Made by a program: the position numbers and the translations under genes. From the NCBI RefSeq assembly GCF_031010195.1, contig NZ_JAUAMC010000003.1, positions 124,001 to 188,000 of the forward strand: a stretch of 64,000 nt of DNA, read 5' to 3'. Shown here in pieces: positions 26,829 through 35,488 of the stretch (position 1 is the stretch's first letter; each line of letters starts with the position of its first letter). The notes beneath the pieces were generated by a model that saw only the letters and a program-made list of their open reading frames with translations, was not told where the DNA came from and did no database searches. This DNA is from Halomonas sp. SpR8 (GTDB taxonomy: Bacteria; Pseudomonadota; Gammaproteobacteria; Pseudomonadales; Halomonadaceae).

Positions 26829-27701
26829 TTAATTATTTTTTCGTAAATTCTGTAATCCTAAACCTAATAAAATCAATATTAATCCAGCCATTGTCGAAGG
26901 CAAAATAGGCTCGCCTACCACTAGAAAAAGCAACATGAGGGAAACTGGAGGAGAGAGAAAGATAAGATTTGAAACTTTGGCGGTACGCGATACCTGATGC
27001 ACCGCTAGCTGCCAGAGAATGAAGGCTATGCCCATTTCGAACAGCCCGACATACACCCCAGCGCCAAAAGCTGGCCAGCTATGCCACTGCAGACCAGGGC
27101 CCAATAGCAATAAAACCGTTAGCACGGGCAGGCCGACGCTGAAATTTTGCCATTGACCCACTAAGAGTGGGCGAGGGTCTCGCGCATTGAGCAACCAATA
27201 AAGTGCCCATATCAGAGTAGAAATCAACGCCAGCACAACACCTAAAGGGTCAGCAAAAGTGACATTAAAAACGGCCCCGCGTGTCGCAATGACCCATACA
27301 CCGGCATAAGCCACCAGTCCAGCCACGATATCCATGCGCGTCAATCGCTGCCCAAGCATTGGCACAGCTAAAAACGCCATTGCTAAAGCCCAGGTATAAT
27401 TCAGCGCCATCGCCTCTTGCCCGGGGAGCCGGTCATAAGCGGCGAACAACACCAGGTAATAAGCCACGGGGTTCATCAGCCCCGCCCAAGAGGCTGTTTT
27501 CCAACCGCTGCGTAGCGCCGTGGAAATATTCCCCTGTTTGATGACTAACGCGCCCATTAAGGCCCAGGAAACCAGTGCCGCAAGCCACATCAATTCCAAA
27601 GGGCTCATCCAAGCGAGCGCAACTTTGAATGCCGTTGCCACCGTCGACCATAACGCTACGGCCCCTAAACCATAGAGAACCGCCTGCCGATCCTGGCTCA
27701 T
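26829..27701 (-). CDS. EamA-family DMT transporter
   Basis: The 290-residue protein has ten hydrophobic segments in two EamA halves, as in RhaT/YdcZ-type metabolite exporters. The first half contains ALWSTVATAFKVAL and the second LISTLIWALYWLLNARD. It is translationally coupled to the upstream SelW-like gene by a four-base overlap. The substrate is not predictable. Its end lies in an AT-rich hairpin-prone region before the bcs operon promoter. Confidence 0.9.
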   Translation of the reverse strand: MSQDRQAVLYGLGAVALWSTVATAFKVALAWMSPLELMWLAALVSWALMGALVIKQGNISTALRSGWKTASWAGLMNPVAYYLVLFAAYDRLPGQEAMALNYTWALAMAFLAVPMLGQRLTRMDIVAGLVAYAGVWVIATRGAVFNVTFADPLGVVLALISTLIWALYWLLNARDPRPLLVGQWQNFSVGLPVLTVLLLLGPGLQWHSWPAFGAGVYVGLFEMGIAFILWQLAVHQVSRTAKVSNLIFLSPPVSLMLLFLVVGEPILPSTMAGLILILLGLGLQNLRKNN

Positions 27702-27967
27702 CGGTCGATATGCCCTAAATCCCGATCAGGCTCTAACTGATCTCTAACACGCTGCTTAAGCAATTTAATGTCTGGAAAACCACCATCACGCTTGCGTTCC
27801 CACAACAGCTCACCACCACACCAAATCTCGAACGTCCCACCATGAGACGGAGCCAAAGCGACCTCGCTTAAACCTTCACCGAAGGTTGAGAGCAATTCCT
27901 GTGCATACCAACCGCTTCGCAATAGCCATTGGCACTGAGTGCAATAACGGATTTGAATACGTGACAT
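27698..27967 (-). CDS. SelT/SelW/SelH-family (Rdx) selenoprotein-like protein
   Basis: This 89-residue thioredoxin-like protein begins MSRIQIRYCTQCQW, carrying the CxxC redox motif (Cys9 and Cys12) in the place where eukaryotic SelW has Cys-x-x-Sec. The later segments GTFEIWCGGELLWERK and GGFPDIKLLKQRVRD match the family. Here the second position is an ordinary TGC codon, so no selenocysteine is needed. The chosen ATG has GGGGAA upstream. Its role in bacteria is unclear; it overlaps the EamA transporter gene. Confidence 0.88.
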   Translation of the reverse strand: MSRIQIRYCTQCQWLLRSGWYAQELLSTFGEGLSEVALAPSHGGTFEIWCGGELLWERKRDGGFPDIKLLKQRVRDQLEPDRDLGHIDR

Positions 27968-28271
27968 CCTTGATTTCCCCAACAAGTTAATATGGCATCC
28001 TTAGGAGCTATTCTGTCATCTAGCGATAGTAACCGCCAAGGAGCCGCCGTGGATCGCCAGCCGGCCGCCTAGGTGTCATATTAGTACTCATAAGGCTGTG
28101 TTGACGATTGCAATGCACGGCAACGCTCGCCATGATGGAGACGGATAGCCGTTGTGGGTTGGAGCATTTGTTATTCTGCCTATAATAAGTAATTGGAAAT
28201 TCCGCCTGTTCACGAGAAAACTGATCTGTCGTGAATAGCAGAAAGGACCGAAGCTCAACAGGAACCCTTTG
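27968..28271. other. intergenic region between the SelW-like and LOV genes
   Basis: This 304-base divergent gap holds the LOV gene promoter candidate (28159-28186) and an imperfect CACGA/TCGTG inverted repeat near 28212-28235. I see no credible coding sequence or RNA gene in it. Confidence 0.5.
28159..28186 (+). promoter_or_regulatory. sigma70-type promoter for the LOV gene
   Basis: TTGGAG and a perfect TATAAT box are separated by 16 bases. The expected transcript would have an untranslated leader of about 80 bases containing the AGGAA ribosome-binding site before the ATG at 28272. Confidence 0.45.
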
Positions 28272-28706
28272 ATGAAACGATCACCCTTGATCAGTCCAGA
28301 GCTGCTCGAACGCATTGTTGACGCATCGGAAGACGGCATTGTCGTTGCCGAGCGAGAGGGGGATGAAAATATCCTCATCTACGTCAATAAAGGCTTTGAA
28401 CGCTTGACGGGCTATAGCGCAGACGAAATTCTTTATCGCGACTGCCGCTTTTTGCAAAACGAAGACCGCGACCAAGACGCGCTATTGTCTATTCGGGATG
28501 CGCTTAAAAATGGCCACCCTTCTCGGGAAGTGCTGCGTAATTATCGCAAAGACGGCACCATGTTTTGGAATGAGCTATCCATTACGCCGGTATACGACGA
28601 AGCGGATGAGTTGATGTATTTCATTGGTGTGCAAAAAGACGTAACTGAACGCGTAGAAGCGCAGCTTGCCCTCGCAGAGCTTCAAAAACAGCGTGAAAAC
28701 CGCTAG
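28272..28706 (+). CDS. short LOV-domain blue-light photoreceptor
   Basis: The 144-residue protein is a single PAS/LOV domain with short helical caps and no effector domain. The flavin motif YRDCRFLQ contains the adduct-forming Cys58 in the GxNCRFLQ position, followed by LRNYRKDGTMFWNEL and YFIGVQKDVTERV, all LOV signatures. It closely recalls the Pseudomonas putida short LOV proteins PpSB1/PpSB2. A C-terminal helix (VEAQLALAELQKQREN) may mediate dimerisation. A TTG one codon upstream is in frame, but the ATG has AGGAA seven bases upstream. Its output partner is unknown. Confidence 0.93.
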   Translation: MKRSPLISPELLERIVDASEDGIVVAEREGDENILIYVNKGFERLTGYSADEILYRDCRFLQNEDRDQDALLSIRDALKNGHPSREVLRNYRKDGTMFWNELSITPVYDEADELMYFIGVQKDVTERVEAQLALAELQKQRENR

Positions 28707-28895
28707 AAATTAACTTTCGCGGCAAAAAGACTTATCAGGGCTTGAACTTCATCCCAACTGGCGTTATATAGCGGCAAGGCGCATAAAGTGCGCTAGGCGC
28801 TTCACTTTACGAGCACCATGCTCTTCATCGTCAGCATGTGGCGACAAAAGAAGCCGTTGTTATGCCGGGTAGCCGGCTGGGTTGGAGGACATCAC

Positions 28896-29108
28896 ATGAG
28901 CCGTGACCCCTTAAGTCGTGAAACTTTTACCACCGATGCTCTCGATACAGAAGAGTTTGAAAGCTTAGATGCCGTTAATGATGATCACTACGGCAAAAGC
29001 AAACCCAGTAAGGCGGACAGCTTACGCGCCCGCCGCCAAGTTGAAGCGTGGTTGGAAGAGCGCCGCCTTCAGCGTGTTATTGAAGATGACTGGGACGAAG
29101 AAGAGTAA
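28896..29108 (+). CDS. small acidic protein of the PA3496 type
   Basis: The 70-residue product has an acidic N-terminal half and a basic-then-acidic end, LRARRQVEAWLEERRLQRV followed by IEDDWDEEE. This resembles Pseudomonas PA3496, annotated as a putative envelope integrity protein; the R.R..E...E...L...I.DDW ending is the main likeness. GGAGG lies eight bases before the ATG, which rules out the longer frame starting at 28818. No function is shown. Confidence 0.75.
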   Translation: MSRDPLSRETFTTDALDTEEFESLDAVNDDHYGKSKPSKADSLRARRQVEAWLEERRLQRVIEDDWDEEE

Positions 29109-29264
29109 TCGTTAGCAAGCTTGGCTTACTTACCCAATGAGCGGGTCAAGCTAGCTGAACGCCTTAAGCGACCTAGCCTTTCCTGGCCTGGACCTCTATC
29201 ATCTGATCCTAGCCAGCAGCATGCTGCTGTCGCTTACTTCCTTTCATCAACCTAACGGATCTCC

Positions 29265-30926
29265 ATGGCGCAATACGTTTTCACCATGAACCGGGTTGGC
29301 AAAGTAGTGCCGCCCAAAAAGCAAATTCTTAAGGATATTTCGCTATCGTTTTTTCCAGGTGCCAAAATTGGCGTACTGGGCCTTAACGGTTCGGGTAAAT
29401 CAACACTGCTGCGCATTATGGCCGGTGTCGATAAAGAGTTTGAAGGTGAAGCTCGTCCGATGGCTGGCATCAATGTTGGCTATCTTCCCCAGGAGCCACA
29501 ATTAGACGACGAGAAGAACGTCCGTGAAACCGTTGAAGAAGCGCTCGGCGCCATCAAAGAGGCGCAGGAAAAGCTAGATGCGGTTTACTCTGCCTATGCA
29601 GAGCCAGACGCCGACTTTGATGCGCTGGCAAGCGAGCAAGCGCGGCTTGAAAATATTATCGAAGCGGCGGACGCACACAATCTTGAGCGCAAGCTTGAAG
29701 TTGCCGCTGAAGCACTGCGCCTGCCGCCCTGGGATGCCAAAGTCGGTAACCTTTCAGGCGGTGAGCGCCGCCGCGTAGCCCTTTGTCGTTTACTGCTCTC
29801 TAGCCCAGACATGCTGCTGCTTGACGAGCCGACTAACCACCTTGACGCAGAGTCGGTGGCGTGGCTTGAACGCTTCCTGCATGACTATAGCGGCACGGTA
29901 GTGGCTATTACCCACGATCGCTACTTCCTGGATAATGTCGCTGGCTGGATACTTGAGCTTGACCGTGGGCAAGGTATTCCGTTTGAGGGTAACTACTCTC
30001 AGTGGCTGGAGCAGAAAGATCAGCGCTTGAATCAAGAAGCCAAGCAGGAAGCGTCGCGCCAGAAGGCCATCAAGCAGGAGCTTGAGTGGGTGCGTAGCAA
30101 CGCCAAAGGTCGCCAAGCAAAAAGCAAAGCGCGCCTTAATCGCTTTGAAGAGATGCAGTCGGGCGATTTCCAAAAGCGTAACGAAACCAATGAAATTTAT
30201 ATTCCGCCTGGCCCGCGCTTGGGCGATAACGTCATTGAGTTTCGTGATGTAGCCAAACGTTTTGATGACAAGCTTCTCTATCAAAACCTCTCCTTCACCA
30301 TTCCGCAAGGGGCTATTGTCGGCATTGTCGGCGGTAACGGTGCGGGCAAATCGACGCTCTTCAAACTCATTACCGGTAAAGAGCAGCCAGATGCAGGCGA
30401 AGTGCTGGTTGGGGAAACAGTCGATATCGCCTATGTCGAGCAGTTACGCGACGCTCTAGACGACAAGCAAACCGTCTGGGAAGCCGTATCGGATGGCCAG
30501 GACATTCTCAATATTAATGGCTACGAGGTCTCTTCACGCGCCTATGTTGGTCGCTTTAACTTTAAAGGTAACGATCAGCAGAAACGCTTATCGGAGCTCT
30601 CCGGCGGTGAACGTGGTCGTTTGCAACTAGCTCAAACGCTTAAACAAGGGGCTAACGTTCTGCTTCTTGATGAGCCCTCTAACGACTTGGATATCGAAAC
30701 CCTACGGGCTCTGGAAGAAGCACTGCTAGCGTTCCCAGGTTGTGCGATGGTGATCTCTCACGATCGCTGGTTCCTGGACCGTATTGCCACGCACATTATG
30801 GCGTTTGAAGGTGATTCTGAGGTGGTCTTGTTCGAAGGTAATTACGCTGAGTACGAAGAAGACCATAGGAAGCGAGTCGGCAACGATACGCCTAAGCGCA
30901 TGAAATATAAGCGCATTGATGCTTAA
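29265..30926 (+). CDS. ettA: energy-dependent translational throttle protein, ABC-F ATPase
   Basis: EttA is a ribosome-associated ABC-F protein that binds the E site and gates initiation according to the ATP/ADP ratio. Two ATPase domains are present: Walker A GLNGSGKST with signature LSGGERRRVALCRLL, then GGNGAGKST with LSGGERGRLQLAQTL. A charged linker (about residues 240-310) contains the arm that contacts tRNA. The 553-residue length and ending PKRMKYKRI match EttA (E. coli 555). The ribosome site is weak. A 16-base CAGCAGC-type palindrome lies about 40 bases upstream. Confidence 0.95.
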   Translation: MAQYVFTMNRVGKVVPPKKQILKDISLSFFPGAKIGVLGLNGSGKSTLLRIMAGVDKEFEGEARPMAGINVGYLPQEPQLDDEKNVRETVEEALGAIKEAQEKLDAVYSAYAEPDADFDALASEQARLENIIEAADAHNLERKLEVAAEALRLPPWDAKVGNLSGGERRRVALCRLLLSSPDMLLLDEPTNHLDAESVAWLERFLHDYSGTVVAITHDRYFLDNVAGWILELDRGQGIPFEGNYSQWLEQKDQRLNQEAKQEASRQKAIKQELEWVRSNAKGRQAKSKARLNRFEEMQSGDFQKRNETNEIYIPPGPRLGDNVIEFRDVAKRFDDKLLYQNLSFTIPQGAIVGIVGGNGAGKSTLFKLITGKEQPDAGEVLVGETVDIAYVEQLRDALDDKQTVWEAVSDGQDILNINGYEVSSRAYVGRFNFKGNDQQKRLSELSGGERGRLQLAQTLKQGANVLLLDEPSNDLDIETLRALEEALLAFPGCAMVISHDRWFLDRIATHIMAFEGDSEVVLFEGNYAEYEEDHRKRVGNDTPKRMKYKRIDA

Positions 30927-30960
30927 CCAATCAGCACCAAGTTAGCAAATGTTAGCAGCG

Positions 30961-30991
30961 AAAGGCTCCGCAAAGCGGGGCCTTTTGTTTT
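30961..30991 (+). terminator. rho-independent terminator of ettA
   Basis: AAAGGCTCCGC pairs with GCGGGGCCTTT around a three-base loop, with one mismatch-like G-T position, and is followed by TGTTTT. It lies 34 bases after the ettA stop, between the convergent ettA and coq7. Confidence 0.8.
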
Positions 30992-31019
30992 AAGCTCGAT
31001 CAAACGCTACGAATGCCCT

Positions 31020-31661
31020 TCAAAGATGGTAGACGCTTTTGGTCATTACTTTAGAAACCAGACGCATGCCCCATTTGACTGGCGCTGGATAGCGAGCACC
31101 ACCGCCTTCTAAAGCGAGCTGGGAGTGGTGAGCCTCGTCAGTCGAGATTTGACGTAGTATCGCCCGTGACCGCGTATCGCCAGCGGGCAACGACTTTTGA
31201 TACGCGTCCAAGTGCTGCCCCGCCTGCTCTTCGACGGCGGCAATGACGCCCAAGCTGATGCGATCGCTAACGGCCCCAGTGGCGGCGCCGATGCCAAACG
31301 AGGTCACATAAAAAAGCGGGTTTAAGTAGCTTGTTCGGCTATTTAGCTGCTCTAAGCGCTCGTCAGACCAAGCAAGATGATCAAACTCTTCCAGCGCCGA
31401 CTGCTCCATCTGCTTGCGTACATGCGGAAGTTTAGCCGTTACGCTCTGGCCTTGATAAAGCGCTTGGGTACACACCCCACCCGTATGGCTAATTCGCATC
31501 AAACCCGCCGCATGGCGTCGCTCTCGATCGCCCAGTACGCCTTCAGCCACACCATCGGCTGGGTTGGTACGCTGCGAACTGGCAGCCTGCGGCATCAAGG
31601 TACGTAAAACGGTATCAAACTGGTGAATTAAACGGTCTGCACGGCTCTGTTGACGATCCAT
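31020..31661 (-). CDS. coq7: demethoxyubiquinone hydroxylase
   Basis: Coq7 hydroxylates 2-polyprenyl-3-methyl-6-methoxy-1,4-benzoquinone in ubiquinone synthesis, using a di-iron centre. Iron ligands are visible in a four-helix layout: GDRERRHA, ALEEFDHLAW, AVEEQAGQHL and TDEAHHSQLALEGG. The 213 residues match the bacterial family. AGGGAG precedes the ATG. It is a membrane-associated enzyme, seen in aerobic gammaproteobacteria that lack UbiF. Confidence 0.95.
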   Translation of the reverse strand: MDRQQSRADRLIHQFDTVLRTLMPQAASSQRTNPADGVAEGVLGDRERRHAAGLMRISHTGGVCTQALYQGQSVTAKLPHVRKQMEQSALEEFDHLAWSDERLEQLNSRTSYLNPLFYVTSFGIGAATGAVSDRISLGVIAAVEEQAGQHLDAYQKSLPAGDTRSRAILRQISTDEAHHSQLALEGGGARYPAPVKWGMRLVSKVMTKSVYHL

Positions 31662-31711
31662 GGCAACACTCCCTTGCTTTGCAATAGCGGGGCAATAACG
31701 GCTTGTTTAGC

Positions 31712-32053
31712 TCAACCGGCAGGCCAAGTGAATGCGCGCCCACCCATTAAATGCATATGAATATGATAGACCGTTTGCCCGCCTAATTCGTTGCAGTTCA
31801 TCACAACACGATAGCCGTCTTCAGCAAAGCCTTGCTCTCGAGCAAGCTTTGCGGCGGTAAACTGGAGCCGCCCTACGGTGGCAAGATCCTCCTCATCGAT
31901 ATCGTTTAACGTCGCTATATGCTTTTTAGGAATAATTAACTGATGCGTTGGCGCCTGAGGGCTTATGTCATTAAATGCCAATACGTGATCATCTTCGTAG
32001 ACGATATCAGCAGGAATTTCACGCTTGATGATTTTGCAAAATAGACAATCCAT
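31712..32053 (-). CDS. hinT: HIT-family purine nucleoside phosphoramidase
   Basis: The product begins [19 protein letters not shown] and ends with the histidine triad HIHMHLMGG, the hallmarks of HinT. It hydrolyses AMP-lysine and related phosphoramidates. The 113 residues are a typical length. AAGGAG precedes the ATG. It sits between coq7 and the phosphoribulokinase gene in the same direction, without obvious functional link. Confidence 0.95.
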   Translation of the reverse strand: MDCLFCKIIKREIPADIVYEDDHVLAFNDISPQAPTHQLIIPKKHIATLNDIDEEDLATVGRLQFTAAKLAREQGFAEDGYRVVMNCNELGGQTVYHIHMHLMGGRAFTWPAG

Positions 32054-32110
32054 ACAGCACTCCTTTATTTTGCGGCGTATAGCTTTTGCGGCGCATGTTT
32101 CTCGCCACGA

Positions 32111-32983
32111 TCAGCGAAAACGCCGCTGAGCTAGCAAATGGCGAACCAGTGGGGCAAGAATCAACTCCATCGCCAGAGACATTCGTGCCCCCGGCACTAC
32201 CAGCGTATGCGGGCGGGTCATAAATGCATCTTTAATCATTGCTAGTAGCCAGGGGAAGTCAACGGTAGAGGGATCCCGAAAGCGAATGACCACAAACGAC
32301 TCTGCGTCGGTAGGAATATCCTGCACTTCGAAGGGGTTAGACGTATCCACGGTAGGCACACGCTGAAAGTTGATATGCGTCCGTGAAAACTGTGGCTGTA
32401 TGTAGCGCACATAGTCATCCATTCGTCCCAAGATGGTATCAATCACCGCTTCCTGCGAATAACCACGCAGCTTGGTATCACGGTCAATTTTCTGAATCCA
32501 CTCAAGGTTCATGGTCGGCGCCACGCCTACCAGCAAATCTACATGGCGAGCAATGTCATATTCTCCGGTGACCAGGCCGCCATGCAACCCCTCGTAGAAC
32601 AGCAGATCAGTGCCACATGGTAGCGACTGCCACTCGGTAAACGTACCTACCCGGCAACCCGCCTCAATTTTCTGCTTATCTTCAGCATGAATATAGTGCC
32701 GAAACGTGCCTGACCCATGCTCGCCATACTCATTGAACAGGCCTTCCAGACGGTCCAGCAAGTTAGCTTCAACGGCAAAATGAGAAAGCTCGTCTTTACG
32801 CTCAGGCTCTTCACGGAAGATACGATGCAGATCATCGCGGGTATAACGATGAAAGGCATCGCCATCAACCATGGCGGCGTGCACATCTTCACGTAGGAAC
32901 ATGCGCTCAAAACTGCGCCGAACGGTGGTGGTACCCGCACCCGAGGAGCCGGTTACCGCAATAATCGGATACTCCCGTGACAT
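32111..32983 (-). CDS. prkB: phosphoribulokinase
   Basis: This P-loop kinase would convert ribulose 5-phosphate to ribulose 1,5-bisphosphate. Features are the P-loop GSSGAGTTTVRR, the following VDGDAFHRYTR, and EWIQKIDRDTKLRGYS, as in the roughly 290-residue bacterial form. There is no Rubisco or other Calvin-cycle gene in the window. Orphan prkB genes are common in heterotrophic gammaproteobacteria, where the role is unclear. Its ATG overlaps the stop of the upstream thioesterase (TGATG). Confidence 0.9.
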   Translation of the reverse strand: MSREYPIIAVTGSSGAGTTTVRRSFERMFLREDVHAAMVDGDAFHRYTRDDLHRIFREEPERKDELSHFAVEANLLDRLEGLFNEYGEHGSGTFRHYIHAEDKQKIEAGCRVGTFTEWQSLPCGTDLLFYEGLHGGLVTGEYDIARHVDLLVGVAPTMNLEWIQKIDRDTKLRGYSQEAVIDTILGRMDDYVRYIQPQFSRTHINFQRVPTVDTSNPFEVQDIPTDAESFVVIRFRDPSTVDFPWLLAMIKDAFMTRPHTLVVPGARMSLAMELILAPLVRHLLAQRRFR

Positions 32984-33423
32984 CAGCCACTCCTCGCGTC
33001 GATAAGCGCTTGTTGAACCTGCTCCGGCACCTCAACAGGTCGTCCCGAGGCAATATCAATCAAAAGTTGATTAACCCGGGCGGTGGCGACTATCTGCTCG
33101 GACTCTGCCTGATATATGCGCTGATAAATCGTCAACGCTTTACCTTGCGGCTCAGGGACGGCGGTCGCAATGATGAGTGCATCTGGCCAGCGCGCTTCGC
33201 TTTGATACTGCACTGCGAGATCGGCGACGACCGTTGGGTATCCGTGCATATCCCACTCAGGCAGGTCTAACGCCGAAAAGGCTTGAATGCGCGCCTCATG
33301 GAGCAGCGAGACCAGCGCATCATGCCCCAAGTGACGGCTATAGTTCATATCGGTTACCCGCACCGTCAAAGGATGACGATGAATAATCGCTTCAGCGGGA
33401 AATTCCAGCTTGACACGCTCCAT
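32983..33423 (-). CDS. acyl-CoA thioester hydrolase, 4HBT/YbgC type
   Basis: The 146-residue hot-dog-fold protein has the motif VRVTDMNYSRHLGHDALVSL, where the D.N...H pattern marks the 4-hydroxybenzoyl-CoA thioesterase group, followed by the hydrophobic strands typical of the fold. GAGGAG precedes the ATG. It is translationally coupled to the phosphoribulokinase gene; the pairing is unexplained. The substrate is unknown. Confidence 0.88.
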   Translation of the reverse strand: MERVKLEFPAEAIIHRHPLTVRVTDMNYSRHLGHDALVSLLHEARIQAFSALDLPEWDMHGYPTVVADLAVQYQSEARWPDALIIATAVPEPQGKALTIYQRIYQAESEQIVATARVNQLLIDIASGRPVEVPEQVQQALIDARSG

Positions 33424-33462
33424 ACCTGTCTCCTCATCGGTGTTAATGGGAATAACCTAGGC

Positions 33463-34749
33463 TCAGCCCTCGCGGGCAATCGCACGGAAAGCAATATCAC
33501 GCCGGTACTCAACCCCTTCCCAGTGGATAGCGCCAACACCTCGGTAAGCTTGCTGCTGAGCCTCTGAAACGCTGCTACCCAGCGCAGTTACACACAGCAC
33601 ACGCCCACCTGCTGTAGTAATCTCTCCCTGGGAGTTTTGCGCCGTGCCGGCATGAAACACCTTACAACCGCTCTGCTCGGCATTAGCGATGCCGTGTATC
33701 GCATCACCTTTTCGGTAGCTGCCAGGATAGCCGCCGGCGGCCAGAACCACACCCACCGCCGCGCGAGCATCCCACTCACACTGTTGCCCAGCCAGCTTTC
33801 CCTTAGCACCGGCTAAACACAGTTCCGCCAAGTCCGACGTTAGCCGCAGCATAATAGGCTGGGTTTCTGGATCGCCGAACCGGCAGTTGTACTCGATAAC
33901 GCGAGGGTTGCCCGCCGCATCAATCATTAAGCCTGCGTATAAGAAGCCCGTGTAGGCATTGCCTTCTGCAGCCATACCTCGCACGGTGGGTAGAATCACC
34001 TGCTCCATTATGCGTGCGTCAACCTCGGGCGTGACGACAGGTGCGGGTGAATAAGCTCCCATACCACCGGTATTGGGACCGGTATCACCATCATAGGCAC
34101 GCTTGTGATCCTGGCTAGTGGCCATAGGCACCACGTTCTCACCGTCCACCATGACGATGAAACTCGCCTCTTCGCCTTCTAGAAACTCTTCAACCACCAC
34201 GCGAGCCCCGGCACCGCCAAACGCATTGGCTTCTAGCATATCGCGAATGGCGGCCTCGGCTTCGGCTTCACTGAGCGCCACAATGACGCCTTTTCCTGCG
34301 GCAAGCCCGTCGGCTTTGATCACGATCGGCGCGCCCATTTTGTGTAAATAAGCCAGTGCAGGTTCTACTTCGGTAAACGTTTGATAATCCGCCGAAGGAA
34401 TAGCATGACGCGCCAGGAAATCCTTGGTAAATGACTTCGAGCCTTCCAACTGGGCGGCTGCCTGGGTAGGCCCAAAAATAGTTAAACCGGCCGCCTGAAA
34501 ACGGTCAACAACGCCGTCGACCAAGGGGGCTTCTGGCCCTACCACGGTGAGGCCAATTTGCTCGTCGCGAGCAAAGGCGACCAAACCGTCTAAATCCGTT
34601 GCTTCAATCGCCACATTGGTTAGCTTCGCCTCTGTCGCGGTACCGGCATTACCGGGAGCGACAAACACTTGATCCACTTGGTTAGACTGCGCCAATTTCC
34701 AAGCCAGTGCGTGCTCACGACCACCGCCGCCTATCATCAAAACCTTCAT
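33463..34749 (-). CDS. purD: phosphoribosylamine-glycine ligase
   Basis: PurD makes glycinamide ribonucleotide, step two of purine synthesis. The N-terminus is MKVLMIGGGGREHALAWK, the ATP-grasp domain includes KADGLAAGKGV and GPNTGGMGAYSPAP, and RFGDPETQ lies near the metal site. I chose the ATG with AGAAGG six bases upstream; earlier in-frame codons lack this. The product is 428 residues, as usual. Confidence 0.97.
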   Translation of the reverse strand: MKVLMIGGGGREHALAWKLAQSNQVDQVFVAPGNAGTATEAKLTNVAIEATDLDGLVAFARDEQIGLTVVGPEAPLVDGVVDRFQAAGLTIFGPTQAAAQLEGSKSFTKDFLARHAIPSADYQTFTEVEPALAYLHKMGAPIVIKADGLAAGKGVIVALSEAEAEAAIRDMLEANAFGGAGARVVVEEFLEGEEASFIVMVDGENVVPMATSQDHKRAYDGDTGPNTGGMGAYSPAPVVTPEVDARIMEQVILPTVRGMAAEGNAYTGFLYAGLMIDAAGNPRVIEYNCRFGDPETQPIMLRLTSDLAELCLAGAKGKLAGQQCEWDARAAVGVVLAAGGYPGSYRKGDAIHGIANAEQSGCKVFHAGTAQNSQGEITTAGGRVLCVTALGSSVSEAQQQAYRGVGAIHWEGVEYRRDIAFRAIAREG

Positions 34750-34816
34750 GTGCATCCTTCTCAAACGGGAGAGCATTTATCGGCAGCATTATGCCACAGC
34801 GCATCACCAAGTGCCG

Positions 34817-35353
34817 TTAGGAGGTCTTGTCCTGTTTGCTTTTGTTAACGTTATCAGCAGCGTCGTCACTAGCCGTGTCAGGACTATCTGCTGCTTGCTC
34901 CCCCTCAGCATCCGACTCGTCGGTTTGACCAGGCTGGTTCAAGGTGTTCTGCCAAAATCGCATATTCTCTTCAGCCAGCTCGCGCATAAATTCTAACGGC
35001 GTGTTGCGCATTGCCTGCTTCCACTGGCTTTGTAGACGTTTCTGCTGTTCCAACATCAGTTGGGTGCCTTGCTCCAGGTAACGCGACAATGGCAGTGGTG
35101 ATGTCATGTCGTAAACACGGATTAACTGCGCCAACAGGTCGTTAGAAAACACCTCCGCTTCGCTGTCCGCCTGCTCCTGCTCAATAATGATGGAAAGCAG
35201 GATAGTTCGTGTCAGGTCTTCACCGCTTTTGGCATCTTCGACCCGAAACGGCTCTTCCTCAATAATCAAATGGCGCAGGTCTTCCAGCGTCACATAACGA
35301 CTCTGCTGAGTATCATATAACCTGCGATTAGCATATTTGCGAATTACGCGCAC
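34817..35353 (-). CDS. phaR: polyhydroxyalkanoate synthesis repressor
   Basis: PhaR represses phasin and PHA genes and is released by binding PHA granules. The conserved N-terminal DNA-binding domain begins RVIRKYANRRLYDTQQSRYV, followed by the accumulation-regulator domain LTRTILLSIIIEQEQ. The tail is acidic and low-complexity. Translation starts at GTG, with GGAG seven bases upstream. The likely target phaP lies 30 kb away with TGCA palindromes in front of it. Confidence 0.94.
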   Translation of the reverse strand: MRVIRKYANRRLYDTQQSRYVTLEDLRHLIIEEEPFRVEDAKSGEDLTRTILLSIIIEQEQADSEAEVFSNDLLAQLIRVYDMTSPLPLSRYLEQGTQLMLEQQKRLQSQWKQAMRNTPLEFMRELAEENMRFWQNTLNQPGQTDESDAEGEQAADSPDTASDDAADNVNKSKQDKTS

Positions 35354-35488
35354 GGCGCATCTCCTTAAACGCGATGGGGGCTTTTATGCCCGTTACTGGT
35401 ATTGTGCCTGCAACAGCCGTTCATGCAAGCCACCTTGATAGTTTCGCTAGCCGCGCTGTACCTATTCTTGGACCAATAGACCTTCATT

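Noticed and set aside
27698-27967. A selenoprotein needing TGA recoding
   Set aside because: The CxxC site uses ordinary cysteine codons and the frame has no internal TGA.
32111-32983. Evidence for a Calvin cycle
   Set aside because: Phosphoribulokinase alone is not sufficient; no Rubisco or other cycle-specific gene is present, and orphan copies are common in heterotrophs.
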